Part shown: positions 26,611 to 38,859 of the stretch, one piece after another | How positions within the stretch are numbered: the stretch's first letter is position 1 | Layout: each line of letters opens with the position of its first letter | Assembly (NCBI GenBank): GCA_028023455.1 | Contig: JAQFVV010000144.1 | Coordinates: forward strand, 1,490,001-1,554,000 | Length of the DNA: 64,000 nt | Reading direction: 5' to 3' | DNA from: Epiperipatus broadwayi | Lineage: Eukaryota > Onychophora > Udeonychophora > Euonychophora > Peripatidae | The notes under the pieces: generated by a model | Databases searched by the model: none | Told to the model about the DNA's origin: nothing | The model's input: only the letters and a program-made list of their open reading frames with translations | Position numbers and translations under genes: made by a program

Positions 26611-27260
26611 GTGTAGTGGTTTAATATCATTTATAATAGTAGAGGGTAATAAAAAGTGTCAGATATCCTCAAACTATTTTTTACAGCTATTCTGAATCTA
26701 TATTTTGTCAGAAATTTAATAATACAAGTTCAACAACAACAACAACAACAAAACGGTGGGATTGAGAAAAAAACACAATATAATAATTCTTATTCTAAGG
26801 AACACATGTGGGCACATTGTAATATTCAATTAGCAATGTTAAATATGAGTAAACTCTCAATCCATGTCATAAGATAAAATCTTTGAAAAGATAAGAACAA
26901 CTATCTTATCTTCTTACCTAAATGCAATTATATAGGCAAATCTTAAGCATCTTGGAACAAGGGTGTGAACATATTAAATTACTTACTTTACTTATATTTC
27001 TTTTTTTATATCTTATTAACATTTGCAAAATACTGAAATTTACTGTATCAATATTAGAAGATGTTATACTTAATGTAAATAATAAAGAAATTTAACTTTG
27101 CTATTTGAATATTATAGTGCTGCACGGATGGAAATTTTATTACCTTCTCAGTAGAATTATAGCTTGACACTGCATTAGCAAAAATTTCTTGATTATTTAC
27201 AATAATTCTTATTTTAATATATGATTTTTTTTCTAAAGTACAGGCTTTTTCACACTTGCA
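26611..27260. other. AT-rich intergenic, no gene seen
   Basis: A short (CAA)n at 26731-26751 and small frames without domain signals; nothing else recognised. Confidence 0.5.
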
Positions 27261-27712
27261 CTCCAATATGTAATATATAGAGGATTTGAACTCAGACTTT
27301 CACATGACCCTCAACTATCCACACTATCTCATACTGCTGACACACTTGATCCCACACATGTCGAAAAGATAAATAATCACCAATATAATACTTAAAACAG
27401 GCAAAACTCTCCATACAGTAGTGCCATTCAGTGCAAGCCAGAGTAGCACTACTGTATGGAGAGTTTTGCCTGTTTTAACAATAGTTATGAGCAAGCATAA
27501 CAAATGGTGATCATGCAATATATATATTTTATGCTAAGCCAGCACTCATCAGTTGGTCCAGATTATCATCTCCACACATATATACACTCAATGCTCAGCT
27601 TATATTAAGATAGCCAATCTTCATACTTTAATGGACAGGCTTCAATCCACTCCACCCCACAACTCTTCAGCCATCCATTTCATTGAAAATCTGATGATGG
27701 AATGCTATTTTA
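27261..27712 (-). repeat. Foldback/TIR repeat, family A, copy 3
   Basis: Minus-sense copy starting CCAATATGTAATATATAGAG, with the arm GACTTTCACATGACCCTCAA and interior GGCTTCAATCCACTCCA. It is interrupted by a family C hairpin at 27388-27515. Confidence 0.85.
27388..27515. mobile_element. Hairpin MITE, family C, copy 2 (nested)
   Basis: Perfect 33-bp arms at 27392-27424 and 27446-27478 with a 21-bp loop. CAATATA at 27381-27387 and 27516-27522 flanks the 128-bp insert and is a plausible 7-bp target duplication inside family A copy 3. Confidence 0.85.
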
Positions 27713-28204
27713 AAATTTAATCATATAAAAACGAAGAAGAGAAAACATTCGTGATTATAACAACAACACAAAAATATTAAAATATTCTTATGTTGTTGCC
27801 TAAAAAAAAAAAAAAACTACCAGTTAAATGTTACATTCATCTCATCAGATCATAATGTGGTGGAAAGAAATCAAATATTAGTAAAATGTGAGATAAACCA
27901 AGTTAATATAAAAATAAGTTTGTTTATTTAAGTCTCCTGCAGCCAAAAAAATCCTAGATTTTAATTAAATAAATGCATTTAAAAGAATAAATACATTTCT
28001 CAGATTCTATCATTTTAATTCTTAAAGAAATGTCTTTTTTTTTTTTTTTTTGATTGACAGTAGTTGAAAATAAAATAGTTTAGGAGATATGACTAAACAT
28101 AAATATATGGTAACTCATGTTTCCAAACTATTAATGGAAAGATAATAACTAACAGGAAAACATTAATAGATTATAAAATGGAGTTTACAAATCATTGATA
28201 TAAT

Positions 28205-28500
28205 TAGAGGAAATTTGAACCCAGACTTTCAAGCTCACTTCAGTCATCCACTCCATCTTGTACAACTGACACACATACATATGTAAAAGATAAATGATCT
28301 CCAATATCTATTTTGTGTTAAATCAGCACTCATCAATTGGTATGGATCATCATCTATCACACACACATATAATCAGTGCTCAGCTTATATTGAGATAGCA
28401 AATCTTCAAACTTTAATGGACAGGTTTCAGTCTACTTTACTCTTCAGTCATCCATATTATTTTAAATCTGATAATGACATGTTCAAAGACATTGTTTGCC
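28205..28500 (-). repeat. Foldback/TIR repeat, family A, copy 4 (diverged)
   Basis: AATTTGAACCCAGACTTTCA, CAGCACTCATCAATTGGTA and ACTTTAATGGACAGG match copies 1 and 3, with many substitutions and a shortened interior. Confidence 0.75.
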
Positions 28501-28981
28501 AGTTTTGTTACCATAACTTTTAAGCTTGAAAGTTTGGGTTCAAAACCATTGATATGTTAAATTTAATTAAATATATTTGATTTAATCTAATCAATACAAA
28601 TTATTGTAAGATTGTAAGATCAAGCAATACATTTTTCAGCTTAAAAGATGTGATGCTATAAAAACCCACATATACATTCCATTTATGATGTACAGAGTAT
28701 CTCAAAGACACTTCAAAAAAAATTTAATAATGATTACTTTCATTGAGAGGATATGGCTGAGAGTAAAACACAGTAAAGAACTGTAATCTGGAAAAATGCT
28801 GAAGTCTTTCTGAAAAAAAAAGTTATTGGAAAAGAAGTTGAAAAATAATAATATAAAGTTCTATACAAACAGGCTAATAAACCAAGATATCATATTATGC
28901 ATGTAGACATATTTGTATTTCAGAGGTTTGGTTTGTAATGTTATCACAAAGTTTAACTTTAATGTATCATTATGAGTAGTA

Positions 28982-29140
28982 GTATTTTTATATTGGACTA
29001 TTTCCATCATCTAATCCTAACCTGTTTGATGTGCTATTGCTAACAGTTGAATGTATTTGGAATATTTAAATACAGTTAAATTTTTCTAAAGACATTCAAT
29101 ACATATATTAGATGATGGAAATAGTCCAATATAAAAATAC
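28982..29140. repeat. MITE, family D, minimal copy
   Basis: Perfect 34-bp terminal inverted repeats at 28982-29015 and 29107-29140 (core TATTGGACTATTTCCATCAT). Interior AACAGTTGAATGTATTTGG and TTTTTCTAAAGACATTCAA links it to the elements at 17031 and 30885. Confidence 0.92.
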
Positions 29141-30880
29141 AACTAGAACACCATCATCACAAACCTTCAGGAAAACACTAATTATTATTAGTAATATTAA
29201 TGTTTTTATCCTTTTTTAAAAATTGGAATTTCCATATTTATCTATGATTGGCTGCTGTTGCATATAAATTTCTATAATGAATGTTATAAGAAAATAACAT
29301 TTTTTATAACCAATCTTATCTGATTAACCTCTTTTTTGCTGATTATTTTATTGGCCGAGTGAGGTAAAAGTGTAAACTTTTAATTGGTCAATTCACAAAC
29401 TCAAGTGTCAAAACACAAACTCAATCATGAAAATATATTCATCTTTTAATATTATATTCACTTTAGTTTCATTTGTAAAAAGTATATTAATAATTTGTCA
29501 GGTTAATTCAAGAGAGGGCAGCATCTTACGGAACTTTTTCTAAATTCTCAAATGACAATAAAACTTTAACCGTACCATTAAATTGACAGGATTTGGACAG
29601 TCAGAAGCCGATGCCAAATCGTCACATTTTTAACTGTGACTAGCAACCGTAAAGTTGTAGAAAGAATAGAATGAAATATTAACATTTTTTACCATTTTTT
29701 TTTTGTGAAACATCATCATAAAAAGGATAATAGATCTGATCATTGACATAAAGTCAAAAATAAAACATCCTTTATGCAGCTTACTATATACAAGTCTTTT
29801 TAACAGCCTTCCCCAACTATCTCTCTTCCAAAGCACTACTCATAAAGTTTGCTGATTGCAAGATAGTGAGAGTTTCAGAGGAATGTAATTTTTGTGAGAC
29901 TTGAGTGGCATCAGCTAATGGAAAAAATAATATATCCATTTCATATTTTATTAAATAAAAAATTAAACACTAAAAAATCACAATTTTAACTAATACAGAT
30001 AGGTTTATGCAATAGTTCCACTTTTGAATTCTACTCATATTGAAGAAGACAAAAACCACAAACCAAACTGGAGATGAGCTATTATAGTACTATACCATTT
30101 GAGATTTATTGATTAGCTAGGTTTGCAATAAATGGCTCTAAATTATAGTAAAGAAAACTATTCTTTGAAGACTATAAGTAAGCCTATGATAAAGTCATGG
30201 GATATTATTGTTGGTAGGTTTAAAGACCACATAATTCTGATTCCAATCTTAGTTTTTTAATATATATATATATGCAAGTATATAACTATAACCATCTAAT
30301 TGCGTGTTGCATAACTATATTTTATTCTTTAGATACACAAACAATAATTCCGATTCCAATCGAAAACTATTTTTGAATTTTTCTCTTTTTGAAGTTGAAT
30401 AGCGAATAATCACACTTTTATAACTGGTTGTTAATGATGATGAGTCTAAGGTATATATAATTTAATATCATAAACAATAACTGCATGCTTATCAATATTT
30501 TTTTTTAATCTAAGTTAATTTGCTGATGGCATTTTTTTTCTTATATGTTTTTTCTTTATATTAAAAATCAATATTTATTCTCGTATTTATAAAAAAGACA
30601 TTGTTTTTTATGTTTAATTTTTTTATTGCTATTTTAAATTCATTTCTGAATAATTGATGACATTACTTTTTTTTTTCCCAATATCTTCACAAAGTTAAAG
30701 TTTAATAATTACGCAACCATTTGTATACATGTGTAAATTAATTTTCTAATTAAAAAATAGTTACTAAACATCAAAATAATTAAAAAATAGTTTGAAATAA
30801 CAAAAGCGCGTTACATTTAAATCATTAATAGCATTCTAAACATGATAAATCTATTTTTTTTTCTATGTAAAAAGCAAATA
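29141..30880. other. AT-rich intergenic, no gene seen
   Basis: The 68-codon frame at 29630-29836 (minus) has no recognised motif. No dispersed repeat identified. Confidence 0.55.
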
Positions 30881-31073
30881 ATATTCATAGATGGCCTATC
30901 TCCATTATTTAGAATTGTTTAATGTCTTTAGAAAAATTTCAACTTTATTTAAACTTTTCAAATACCTTCAGCAATTAGTAATATCACATAGATTAATATA
31001 TAATACATTACGATTGGCATTATTATCTTTTTTTCCAGATGTTGCTGGTCTGTCCAGCGGCAATACTAGCATA

Positions 31074-31199
31074 GGCATCGAATCGGGAATCTTTAAATTC
31101 AAGAATGATGCAATGCACTATGGCTTCTCCTTTCTCGGCATCGAATCGGGAATCTTTAAATTCAAGAATGATGCAATGCACTATGGCTTCACCTTTCTC
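31074..31199. repeat. 63-bp tandem duplication (2 units)
   Basis: Units 31074-31136 and 31137-31199 differ at about one base (TTCTCC/TTCACC). 63 is a multiple of three, and both strands remain open across it: plus GIESGIFKFKNDAMHYGF, minus EKGEAIVHCIILEFKDSRF. I recognise neither product. Confidence 0.9.
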
Positions 31200-31239
31200 G
31201 GAATCAGTAATCTCTCAGTCATTATACCCATAGAAAGCT

Positions 31240-31560
31240 GTTAGCCACCTTCCCTTCCCTTTTCATTCCCCACCCTAAATTTTTCCCATATTCTTCTCCA
31301 TTCTGCTCTATCCCATTTCCACTATATTATCTTTGTCCATTCTATGCCCTTTATATCCCCCTTATCTTTTTCCAAACCCAGCATAAAAACCAAGAACCCA
31401 CTTTCTGTATAATCACTTTATATTTATTCCCCCACAACTCCATTATTTGCACTCTTTCTGTTTGTAAACATTTACATTTGATTAACAGATGCCTAATATT
31501 CTTCATGTCTTCTTTATATAACTTGCAAACTAAATCACCCACATTTCTCACTTTATGTGT
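31240..31560 (-). pseudogene. LINE C-terminal zinc-knuckle fragment
   Basis: Minus-frame peptide with CKLYKEDMKNIRHLLIKCKC followed by LQTERVQIMELW, resembling the CxxC..(E)..HLLxxC motif near the C terminus of many LINE ORF2 proteins; the second Cys of the first pair is replaced. No RT is attached. It is placed inside the family D element, as a nested or captured fragment. The motif is short, so moderate confidence. Confidence 0.45.
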
Positions 31561-31718
31561 ATATTCTCTTTTTGCAAACGATCCTGTTAGAGTCTAAAAC
31601 AGTAAACTACTTGCTATTATCATAAATTAACTCACATCCAATATTCTGTTTATTTCTAGATATATTTAAACTCTTTTTACTCTCTATACTAGTTCTCCAT
31701 CTCTCCAACTCCCTATTG

Positions 31719-31800
31719 AATAGCTTAGTTGGTCAGAGCGTCATTTTGAATTCAATATTCATAAATATAAATATTCCAGCTAGAATTGTTACTGGTCAGG
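31719..31800 (+). repeat. tRNA-like sequence (A-box-like)
   Basis: TAGCTTAGTTGGTCAGAGCG matches a tRNA D-arm/A-box well, but no complete cloverleaf follows. It is a SINE or tRNA relic, not a functional tRNA gene. Confidence 0.4.
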
Positions 31801-32099
31801 CCACTAATACTTGAAGAGAAGAGAAGAATATCAATCGAAACTATGTGTTAATACTATCCTGCGTGTTATTATTAACAGGTGAATGTATTTGAAAAGTTTA
31901 ATGTTCAAATTTTTTAAAGACAGTTAACAATTAACTCTATAATTGATAGAAATAGAAATAATCCAACGTCTAATTACAAAAAAACAAAACAAAAACTAAA
32001 TGTTTTATTTATAGAGTTAAAAGAAAAAAAAGGTAAATTATTCTTACCATTTCTAGAATGTTAATAAAGATTTAATCGTAGCACGCTGTTGTTATTTCG

Positions 32100-32950
32100 A
32101 CTCTCTTTAGTCAAAAAAGTTAATTTACACGCACATATAAATGATTAACAATAATTAATAAACTTTAACGATTAATATCAACTATTCTTTAGTCAGAAAA
32201 GTTAATTTACACGCACATACAAATGATTATAGTCAGAGCCGGCCCCCCAAAAAAAGCAGAGCTTAGAGCACTGTTTTCGTGCGCGCGGGAGAGAGGGTTG
32301 TTTTACAATGATTAAAAATACGTGGATTTTTTTAAAAAATATTATCTTATTTGCAAATATACAAATCAAATCTAGAACGATTACCTCCATTAAATTTTTA
32401 TTTATTTTGAAAGACAATTCGCTAAAAAAAAAAAAAAAAACATTAAAAAATAAAATATAATTTATTGCGTTAGGTCTATTTTATTTAGTTTACTCAAATA
32501 TTGATTGAGGAAACAAAATAAAATATACGCAATGTAATGTTTTATTGCGAATCCGTTATTGTCATCATCGTAATTTAATTTTTTTGCGTGGATTCTAATT
32601 CAATAAATAAAATTACTAACGAAGAGAATCATTCTTGACTTGTCTGATTTCCCATTAACAAGATCAAAAACTACATAGCGAAATATTTAAGTATACACGT
32701 AGCTGAAAAATATACGCCACCGCACACCCAATGCTTCTACAATTGTTGCTTCGCACTTGATAATCACTGTAGCTCAAATTATAGGGTTTTTGGCAAAAAA
32801 AAAAAAAAATTACGTTTAGCAACTGATAAATACATTTTATTTTTTGTTTTTGAAAAAAGGTAGCTCATGCAGGTGTGGAATATTATTATGCGGTCGAACC
32901 GCCTTCGAGCCGGCTCTAATTATAATAATTAATAAACTTTAACGATTAAG
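32100..32950. repeat. Direct duplication split by a hAT-type element
   Basis: The unit TTAGTCAAAAAAGTTAATTT…ACACGCACATATAAATGATTA…AATTAATAAACTTTAACGAT occurs intact at ~32107-32174 and again at ~32192-32233 plus 32919-32948, where 685 bp is inserted. Confidence 0.85.
32234..32918. mobile_element. hAT-like non-autonomous element (685 bp)
   Basis: Ends CAGAGCCGGCC at the left and GAGCCGGCTCTA at the right are short inverted repeats. ATTATAGT (32226-32233) and ATTATAAT (32919-32926) form an 8-bp target duplication with one mismatch. The interior contains no transposase frame. 8-bp TSDs and (C/T)AGAG ends suit hAT. Confidence 0.82.
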
Positions 32951-33299
32951 TTTGGTGAAAATAGTAAAATGCAATCATCACAAACTTTTAGAGAAACAAT
33001 AGTTATTTATTCTTTGTATAAAACAAACTGCTGCTGATAAAAGAAAGCTGTTTTGAAAATTTCACCAATAAATTTTCAATACAACTTTTCTATGGTATTT
33101 TATCTCGGGTGTGATTTTGCGATTAAGAAATTTATGTATTTTATTATTGTTTCTTAATTATAGTAAGTTTTAGTTAATTGAGTGTGATTAGTGATGAATA
33201 AAATAATGTCAATGAAACACTTAAAGATAGAATATGTCTTAGCAATAAAATCTGTAACAGAAAACAATTACAAATATCGCTAATCTTTTTTTTTCTCAT

Positions 33300-33385
33300 G
33301 TATCGTAGCATCAGCCGGGAAGCGAACCCGCTAACCCGGGACAACTGCTTGTAAAGCAGCTGTCGCTGACTTCTCAACCACCAAT
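33300..33385 (-). repeat. tRNA-like SINE head, copy 1
   Basis: In minus sense: GGTTGAGAAGTCAGCGACAG, stem-loop CTGCTTTACAAGCAG, then GCGGGTTCGCTTCCCGGC, which gives B-box GGTTCGCTTCC and a T-arm-like stem, followed by an A-rich end. It lacks a convincing acceptor stem. An inverted second copy is 195 bp away. Confidence 0.65.
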
Positions 33386-33577
33386 GCTTGACAAATATCA
33401 TTTTCTTAATGATGGACAAAATGCTCAACATGTTCTCAACTAAACTTTTGCAAGACTTCATTACGGAATGGAGTGATGGTGGCTCAAACAAGCACAACCT
33501 ATACTATATTAATAAAGAAAAAATGAAAGACTATAAATCTATCAATAAACTTAACATTGCACATAAAAATAATAATG

Positions 33578-33662
33578 TGTTGGTGGTCGAGAGGTCAGCA
33601 CAGCTGCCTTACAAGCAGTTGTCCCGGGTTAGCGGGTTCGCTTCCTGGCCGATGCTATGACA
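33578..33662 (+). repeat. tRNA-like SINE head, copy 2
   Basis: The same sequence as 33300-33385 in opposite orientation (GTTGGTGGTCGAGAGGTCAG…GCGGGTTCGCTTCCTGGC), also with an A-rich 3' end (CACATGAAAAAAAATG). Two independently poly(A)-ended copies favour a very short tRNA-derived SINE over tRNA genes. Confidence 0.65.
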
Positions 33663-36600
33663 CATGAAAAAAAATGATAATTTTAATAATTAAGATTAAA
33701 ATAATTCATAATATTATATGAGCCGGGATATAAAAAATCTGAAATAGTAGTTGATATTAATCAGGTTGATCAAGCTTTGAAGCATAAGTCTCAAAACAGA
33801 AAAATGTTGAATTGTGTATGATTTGAAAATGCAATAGATTTATAAATGTCAAAACAAATTCGTGAAAACTAGATGATTTCCTTGGAAAAATATATCAACA
33901 GAAGACCATTTTATAAAACAGGGTGGACAATATTTTGCAATCCATGTGCCAAGGATTTCACCATGACTTCAGAATCACCTTACTTATACCCTCATTTTGA
34001 TTTTTTTTTTAATAAATAAAAATGCCAGTTCTCAACTATACAATCTTCCAGAACACAGATATAACTTTGGGCAAATTTTCTTAATTCTGAAATCTGTGCA
34101 TAGGGCCATTAGAAATTCATCAGAATTTATTTCCAATAATGAATTTGTTTTCAAATAAAAAAATTTCATTAAGCAGACTCATGATGTTTTTTTTCATTAA
34201 ATGAAAAGACGCTTATAATTGCAAATAAGTAATTTCATTTTGCATAAAATCATGAAAGGCATATTCAAATGTTTTTTGTAAAAATCTAATTTTTAAAAAT
34301 ATGTTTTGCAAAATTAACATTATTTTCAACAAATTTACTTTACTCTTTAAGTGCAAAAAATGGATCAAATCTTCATTTTCTAATAGAGTAGCAAGCAATT
34401 TTAAGTTCATCATGAATATAATTTACAAAGCAAAAATATAATTTGATCTTACTTTGATGTTTCACATTAAAATCATCTAGAAGAATGTTTACATTAATTA
34501 AGAATGTTAAATTAAATAACTTATTATCATGTAAAAAGCTCATTTATCTAGTAACTTATTTTTTTCTTAAAAAACCCATGGACAAATAGATTTCTTTGGC
34601 TTCCAAAATCTACTTAAAACTTGCTCTCCAGAAAACCAGAGTATCTCACAATGAAGGACACCTTCTTCATTCCAAATCTGGCATTTCACAGTAACCTCAA
34701 AACTCCTATCTATTTAATCCTCATGCATTAACTTTAATCAATTACTTTATAACTGTTTGTATAAATTGTTGCAATTTCAAAGATTTCCAAACCATGATTC
34801 TTGGTATTATAATGGTCAGGCAGAGACCCTTTCCCTATCTGCCATACCAGAACACCACTAGGCTATTATGATAGGCAGATACATATGGGTAAGATTCAAC
34901 TTTTATTGACCAACAGTCCTAGCCACTAGCACATGGAGTAGCTGAGTTTTATAATATAAATTTGGAAACTTATTTTTAATTATATATTTCAAAGTATTAT
35001 TAATTAAGATAAAATAATAAATCACTGCCAGTACTAATAAGACAAACATTTATTACCCACACAACATATATAAAACAGATTTGAGGATTAGATTATTTAA
35101 CATTATTAGATAGATTTAAATCCTGATATTTTTATTAATATGCATATATGGAAACTTTTATATCATTTAATACTTTATAATGTTAAGCACAGATAGGCTA
35201 CATAGAATATGCACTTGGAGACTTTCAAATCATTTAACATCAGGCTAAAAGTTTGCAGTTAAAACAATGCTAGCTTCCTGATATACAGACATAATGAATA
35301 CAGGAGGAAGATGTTAGCATAAAAACATGCTGACAGGAATGTACATTTGTAGCATGATATTATTAAAGAAGTTATCCTCGTCCAGTAGAAAAATGTGCAT
35401 CAGTCTGTTGAAAAAATAACATAAAAAATATTAAGAAAATTAAATGCTCCATATGGAGGAAGTATGATCCTTGATGACCTATAGTCCCTATCCATAGAGT
35501 GTAAGAAATCAAATGGTGTAGGGAATACCTCTATCATCAATAATAATGTGATGGCTTCCTTTTTTGGGCCATGCATTCATTTAGGTACTATGCCCTCTAT
35601 GCTAATGTGGCACAAGAGAAATTCTACTGTGCCTCTTCATATCACATTGATATGAAATGCCATACATCCCTCCACCAACCTCAATTCAATTACAAAACAA
35701 TTAGTCCAAAATTAACCCCACATAATCTAATCTAAACTTAATGAATCTATGCAGACATCTACACTTAACTTTAAATTTAATAATTTAGTTAATAAAAATT
35801 GAAATGATGATAGCAAACATTATACATAAGAGAGAAATATTAATAATTAGTTTAGAGTTCTTTTGCTCATCAGATAAGAGCTTGTTTAGAAATTACATTT
35901 AGGTTATGAATTGAAAGTTTGTTTAAGATATCTATTTAAAAGTTCATATTGCATTTAAAAGTTTATACTTCCCAGTAAGTCTTGATGAATCCTCTGGATT
36001 GGGGCATGTTATGGAAGTCCATCCTAGTTATCACATTTTGTATATTGTTCTCCTTGGAGATGAAACTGCTGCTTGCCATTCATTCATGAACTATCATTCT
36101 AGAGACTGCCTCAGCTGGCACAAATAAAGAAAATAAAATCTATTTTGAGACCTTATATCATGGAGCCACAATGCAGTTGCAAGATATCTTTAACCAGTCA
36201 TCACTATTCAGTCAATAGTTAATGAATCCTTCTATTCAATTTTTCTTTTTATAATATTACACATCCCTTATCACCAAATTTTCAGATCGCTCACTCCTGA
36301 CATTGCTTCTTATTGGCCATGATGGTTTTCTTTTGTGGACTGTGTGTTTGTTGGTAACTGCTTGGCCAGTTTACTCCAAAATGAGAAACACCATAATCTT
36401 TAAATTTTTATCTCTTATCTGACTTTCAATTGTTTAAGTGTCCCAAGAGCCCATTTGCTTTACATTTACTACATTTTAACAGAACAATCATTTCCATTCT
36501 ACTAGGATTTAAATATAATTTTTGAATAGAAACTAATTAACATTATTATTTTCTTTTATATTACTTTAAAAAAATATTCTTTTATCTTTAGATTTTACTT

Positions 36601-36795
36601 TTTTTTTTTTTTTTTACTTTAATTTACTTTTAAGTAATTATTTAAGTTTTCCAACTGTGCAATTTTATAACTATTATTTTAATTTTAATATTTTTATATA
36701 TCAATTTTATTTACGGATCTTTTCCTTTTTAATTTTCCTTTTAAAATGATGTAATGGCATATGTATATCGTTACAGTATGTATGTAATGATATCT
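33663..36795. other. AT-rich intergenic, no gene seen
   Basis: The frame at 34213-34413 (minus) is unassigned. Somewhat more balanced base composition at 34790-34910 and 35440-35700 hints at old repeats, but I recognise none. A T-rich run lies at 36599-36616. Confidence 0.5.
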
Positions 36796-36799
36796 TACT

Positions 36800-37140
36800 A
36801 AAGAGTGATTTAAAAAGTTTTTAAATAAAGTTGCAATTCCAGTGGTCTACCTAATCATTAATTGAATTCCATCAGTACAAATACTGATAAAATTGTTTAA
36901 ACCAGAATCTGATTATCGATTTTCTAATCATAACTTTAATTTGTTAAATATCTCTGGTCTTCTTGTTTTCTCAAGAAATGACTCAAGATGAATAATATCT
37001 TCAAAGATGCTAAAACTCTCATCAGTTCCTCTTCCAAAAATATTTGATTGTGCTATATTACAAATATTAGCAAATTCATTCATAATTAAAGAAAATACGC
37101 AAACATAGACGAAGTCTTTCATATGTTCAGACAATTTATG
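36800..37140 (-). pseudogene. hAT transposase fragment (relic)
   Basis: Minus-strand frames read KLSEHMKDFVYVCVF…NIAQSNIFGRGTDESFSIFE and, after a stop, LNNFISICTDG, resembling the DDE region of ZBED/GTF2IRD2-type hAT transposases (…TAQL.IFIRG…F.I.EEL… and ..CTDGA..M.G). Several stops separate the pieces, and no TIRs were found. Assignment rests on pattern similarity only. Confidence 0.5.
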
Positions 37141-37901
37141 AAAGGGTTTTCAATGGTTTGACAATGCAATTTCATCTATTTTTGCTTAATATTTTTATCA
37201 TCAAGATATCTTGTAAATATTTGAAGTATCAGGTTTAGAAATTTCTTCACCATCAGAAAAACTATTGTTTTTTCCTAAAATTTTCTCAAAATATGTTTAT
37301 TTTCTTTTGACTTCTTGTTTTTTTTTAACACTTATTCTTTCCATAACTCAGAACTAAACAATATCTGTAGTTTTCTTTCCATTTCAATTATAATATAGTG
37401 TATTGACTAAGATTATGTCTTCTACTATTTGATACTGTGTATTCACTAATAGCTTACAAGGTTTTCTTGATAGTCCAATACAAATCAAAGCCCATTTCCC
37501 ACCCATCATCAAATCTATGATAACTATCACTTTCCAGTTTTTATTTATTATTTTTATAGTGTAACCTGTAATTGGAAATAATAAATTGGTTTTGCTAAGA
37601 ACATCAATTAAAAAATGAAAATAATAAAATATTATACCTTCACTCTTTACTAACCTCCTCAAGATCAAATGAGTGCCAAAGACAATGTGGAACAAAAATC
37701 CTTTTAAGTTTGACTCACTAAATTTGAATTTTTATAATAAATTTTATTCTAGGTACTTATTAAAAATTATATTACTTTACAAGATTTATGATTAATTTTT
37801 ATTTTTATTATAAAGGTTCATTGTGCCATATTTAGTCCCATGATGCATCATCCTGGGTGGATGTACCATAGTTTGATCATTTTTTTTCTAAAACTCAAAC
37901 A
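37141..37901. other. AT-rich intergenic, no gene seen
   Basis: The 103-codon minus frame 37384-37695 has no domain I recognise; it lies upstream (in minus sense) of the hAT relic and could be decayed transposon sequence. Confidence 0.45.
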
Positions 37902-37909
37902 AATTAAAT

Positions 37910-38442
37910 CAGTGTTCTTCAAGCCTTGGTCCACAGCCTGGCGCCGGGCCACGGAACTTTTCTGCAGGTCCGTGTGCTAGACAGGCAGTAAAAAGTTTGT
38001 AATAATAAATAATAAGAGTTTAAACTTTTAATTAATATAACCAATTTTTATTTATTTTTCATCTCATTTTTATTCAATTAAAAAAAAAAAAGAAAACAGA
38101 ACGAAAACAAAATCTAATCAATCATTCATAAATTAATTTGTTTTTCTAGTTATCACAGATATTTATGGGGGGGGGGGTAGAATTAAATTTATTATTACTT
38201 TTCTAAAAAAATTAAAAAAAAGGTTTTTTATTATATAAACTCCGTATATATACTGTATAAAACTTTATCTTATATATTTAACATTGTTGTTTTGATCAGT
38301 TATAACAATTATGCTTATCTTTAAGAAAATTTATCTATAGACTTCTGCCGGTCTGCGAAATCTTATCCTTATTTTTGCTGGTCCGCGGAACCTTATCCTT
38401 ATTTTTACCGGTCCGCAGGTATGAAAAGGTTGAAGACCACTG
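37910..38442. mobile_element. Non-autonomous hAT element with 8-bp TSD
   Basis: Left end CAGTGTTCTTCAAGCCTTGG and right end AGGTTGAAGACCACTG are inverted repeats of the CAGTG(G)T(T)CTTCAA type common in hAT/Charlie-like elements. AATTAAAT at 37902-37909 and 38443-38450 is a perfect 8-bp target duplication. The right part carries 2-3 diverged ~30-bp repeats (CTTATCCTTATTTTTGC, CCGGTCCGC). A poly(G) run lies at 38168-38177. There is no coding frame. Confidence 0.93.
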
Positions 38443-38450
38443 AATTAAAT

Positions 38451-38859
38451 GTGTATAAGAAAAAGGATTTTAATTCTTCAATGAACTCGAGTATATCACT
38501 GAATAAAATAAAGCATAAACTAGAGTGATAACCCATCATTTATCCAGAATATGCTGATTATATTAGAAGACTAGTCTCATTCAATATCATTTATTAAAAA
38601 AAAAACATTTTCTGTGTGGATCTTTACTGCTGAAGACTAAAATTGGTTTATGAATATATAATATACAAAAAGGTTTTATTACAAAGAAACTTTAACAAGA
38701 GTGATTGCATGACTGAGCTAAATTATCATCACTTTTCATTCTCAAATGAGTAAGACTATTCCATTTTTAAAAGGAAAAAAATAAAAAGATAAAATAATCT
38801 CATAATAAAATGAGTTTGTGATGATTATATTAATCCATGAACTCTAAAAAATCTTAAAA
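38451..38859. other. AT-rich intergenic
   Basis: Nothing recognised. Confidence 0.5.

Larger units (their letters stand above)
30885..31965. mobile_element. Family D element, long form with captured or nested sequence
   Basis: The left end (TTTAATGTCTTTAGAAAAAT) and right end (TATTAACAGGTGAATGTATT, TTAAAGACAGTTAACAATTA, GAAATAATCCAACG) correspond to the ends of the 17031-20658 element. Shared subterminal sequence includes GCTGGTCTGTCCAGCGGCAA. The interior holds a 63-bp tandem duplication and a LINE-like zinc-finger fragment absent from the other copies. Confidence 0.65.

Noticed and set aside
33300-33662. Two functional tRNA genes
   Set aside because: A- and B-box-like parts and an anticodon-like stem are present, but I cannot form a proper acceptor stem, and the A-rich ends point to a SINE.
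37384-37695. 103-codon minus frame as host gene
   Set aside because: No domain and no similar context; possible decayed transposon sequence near the hAT relic.
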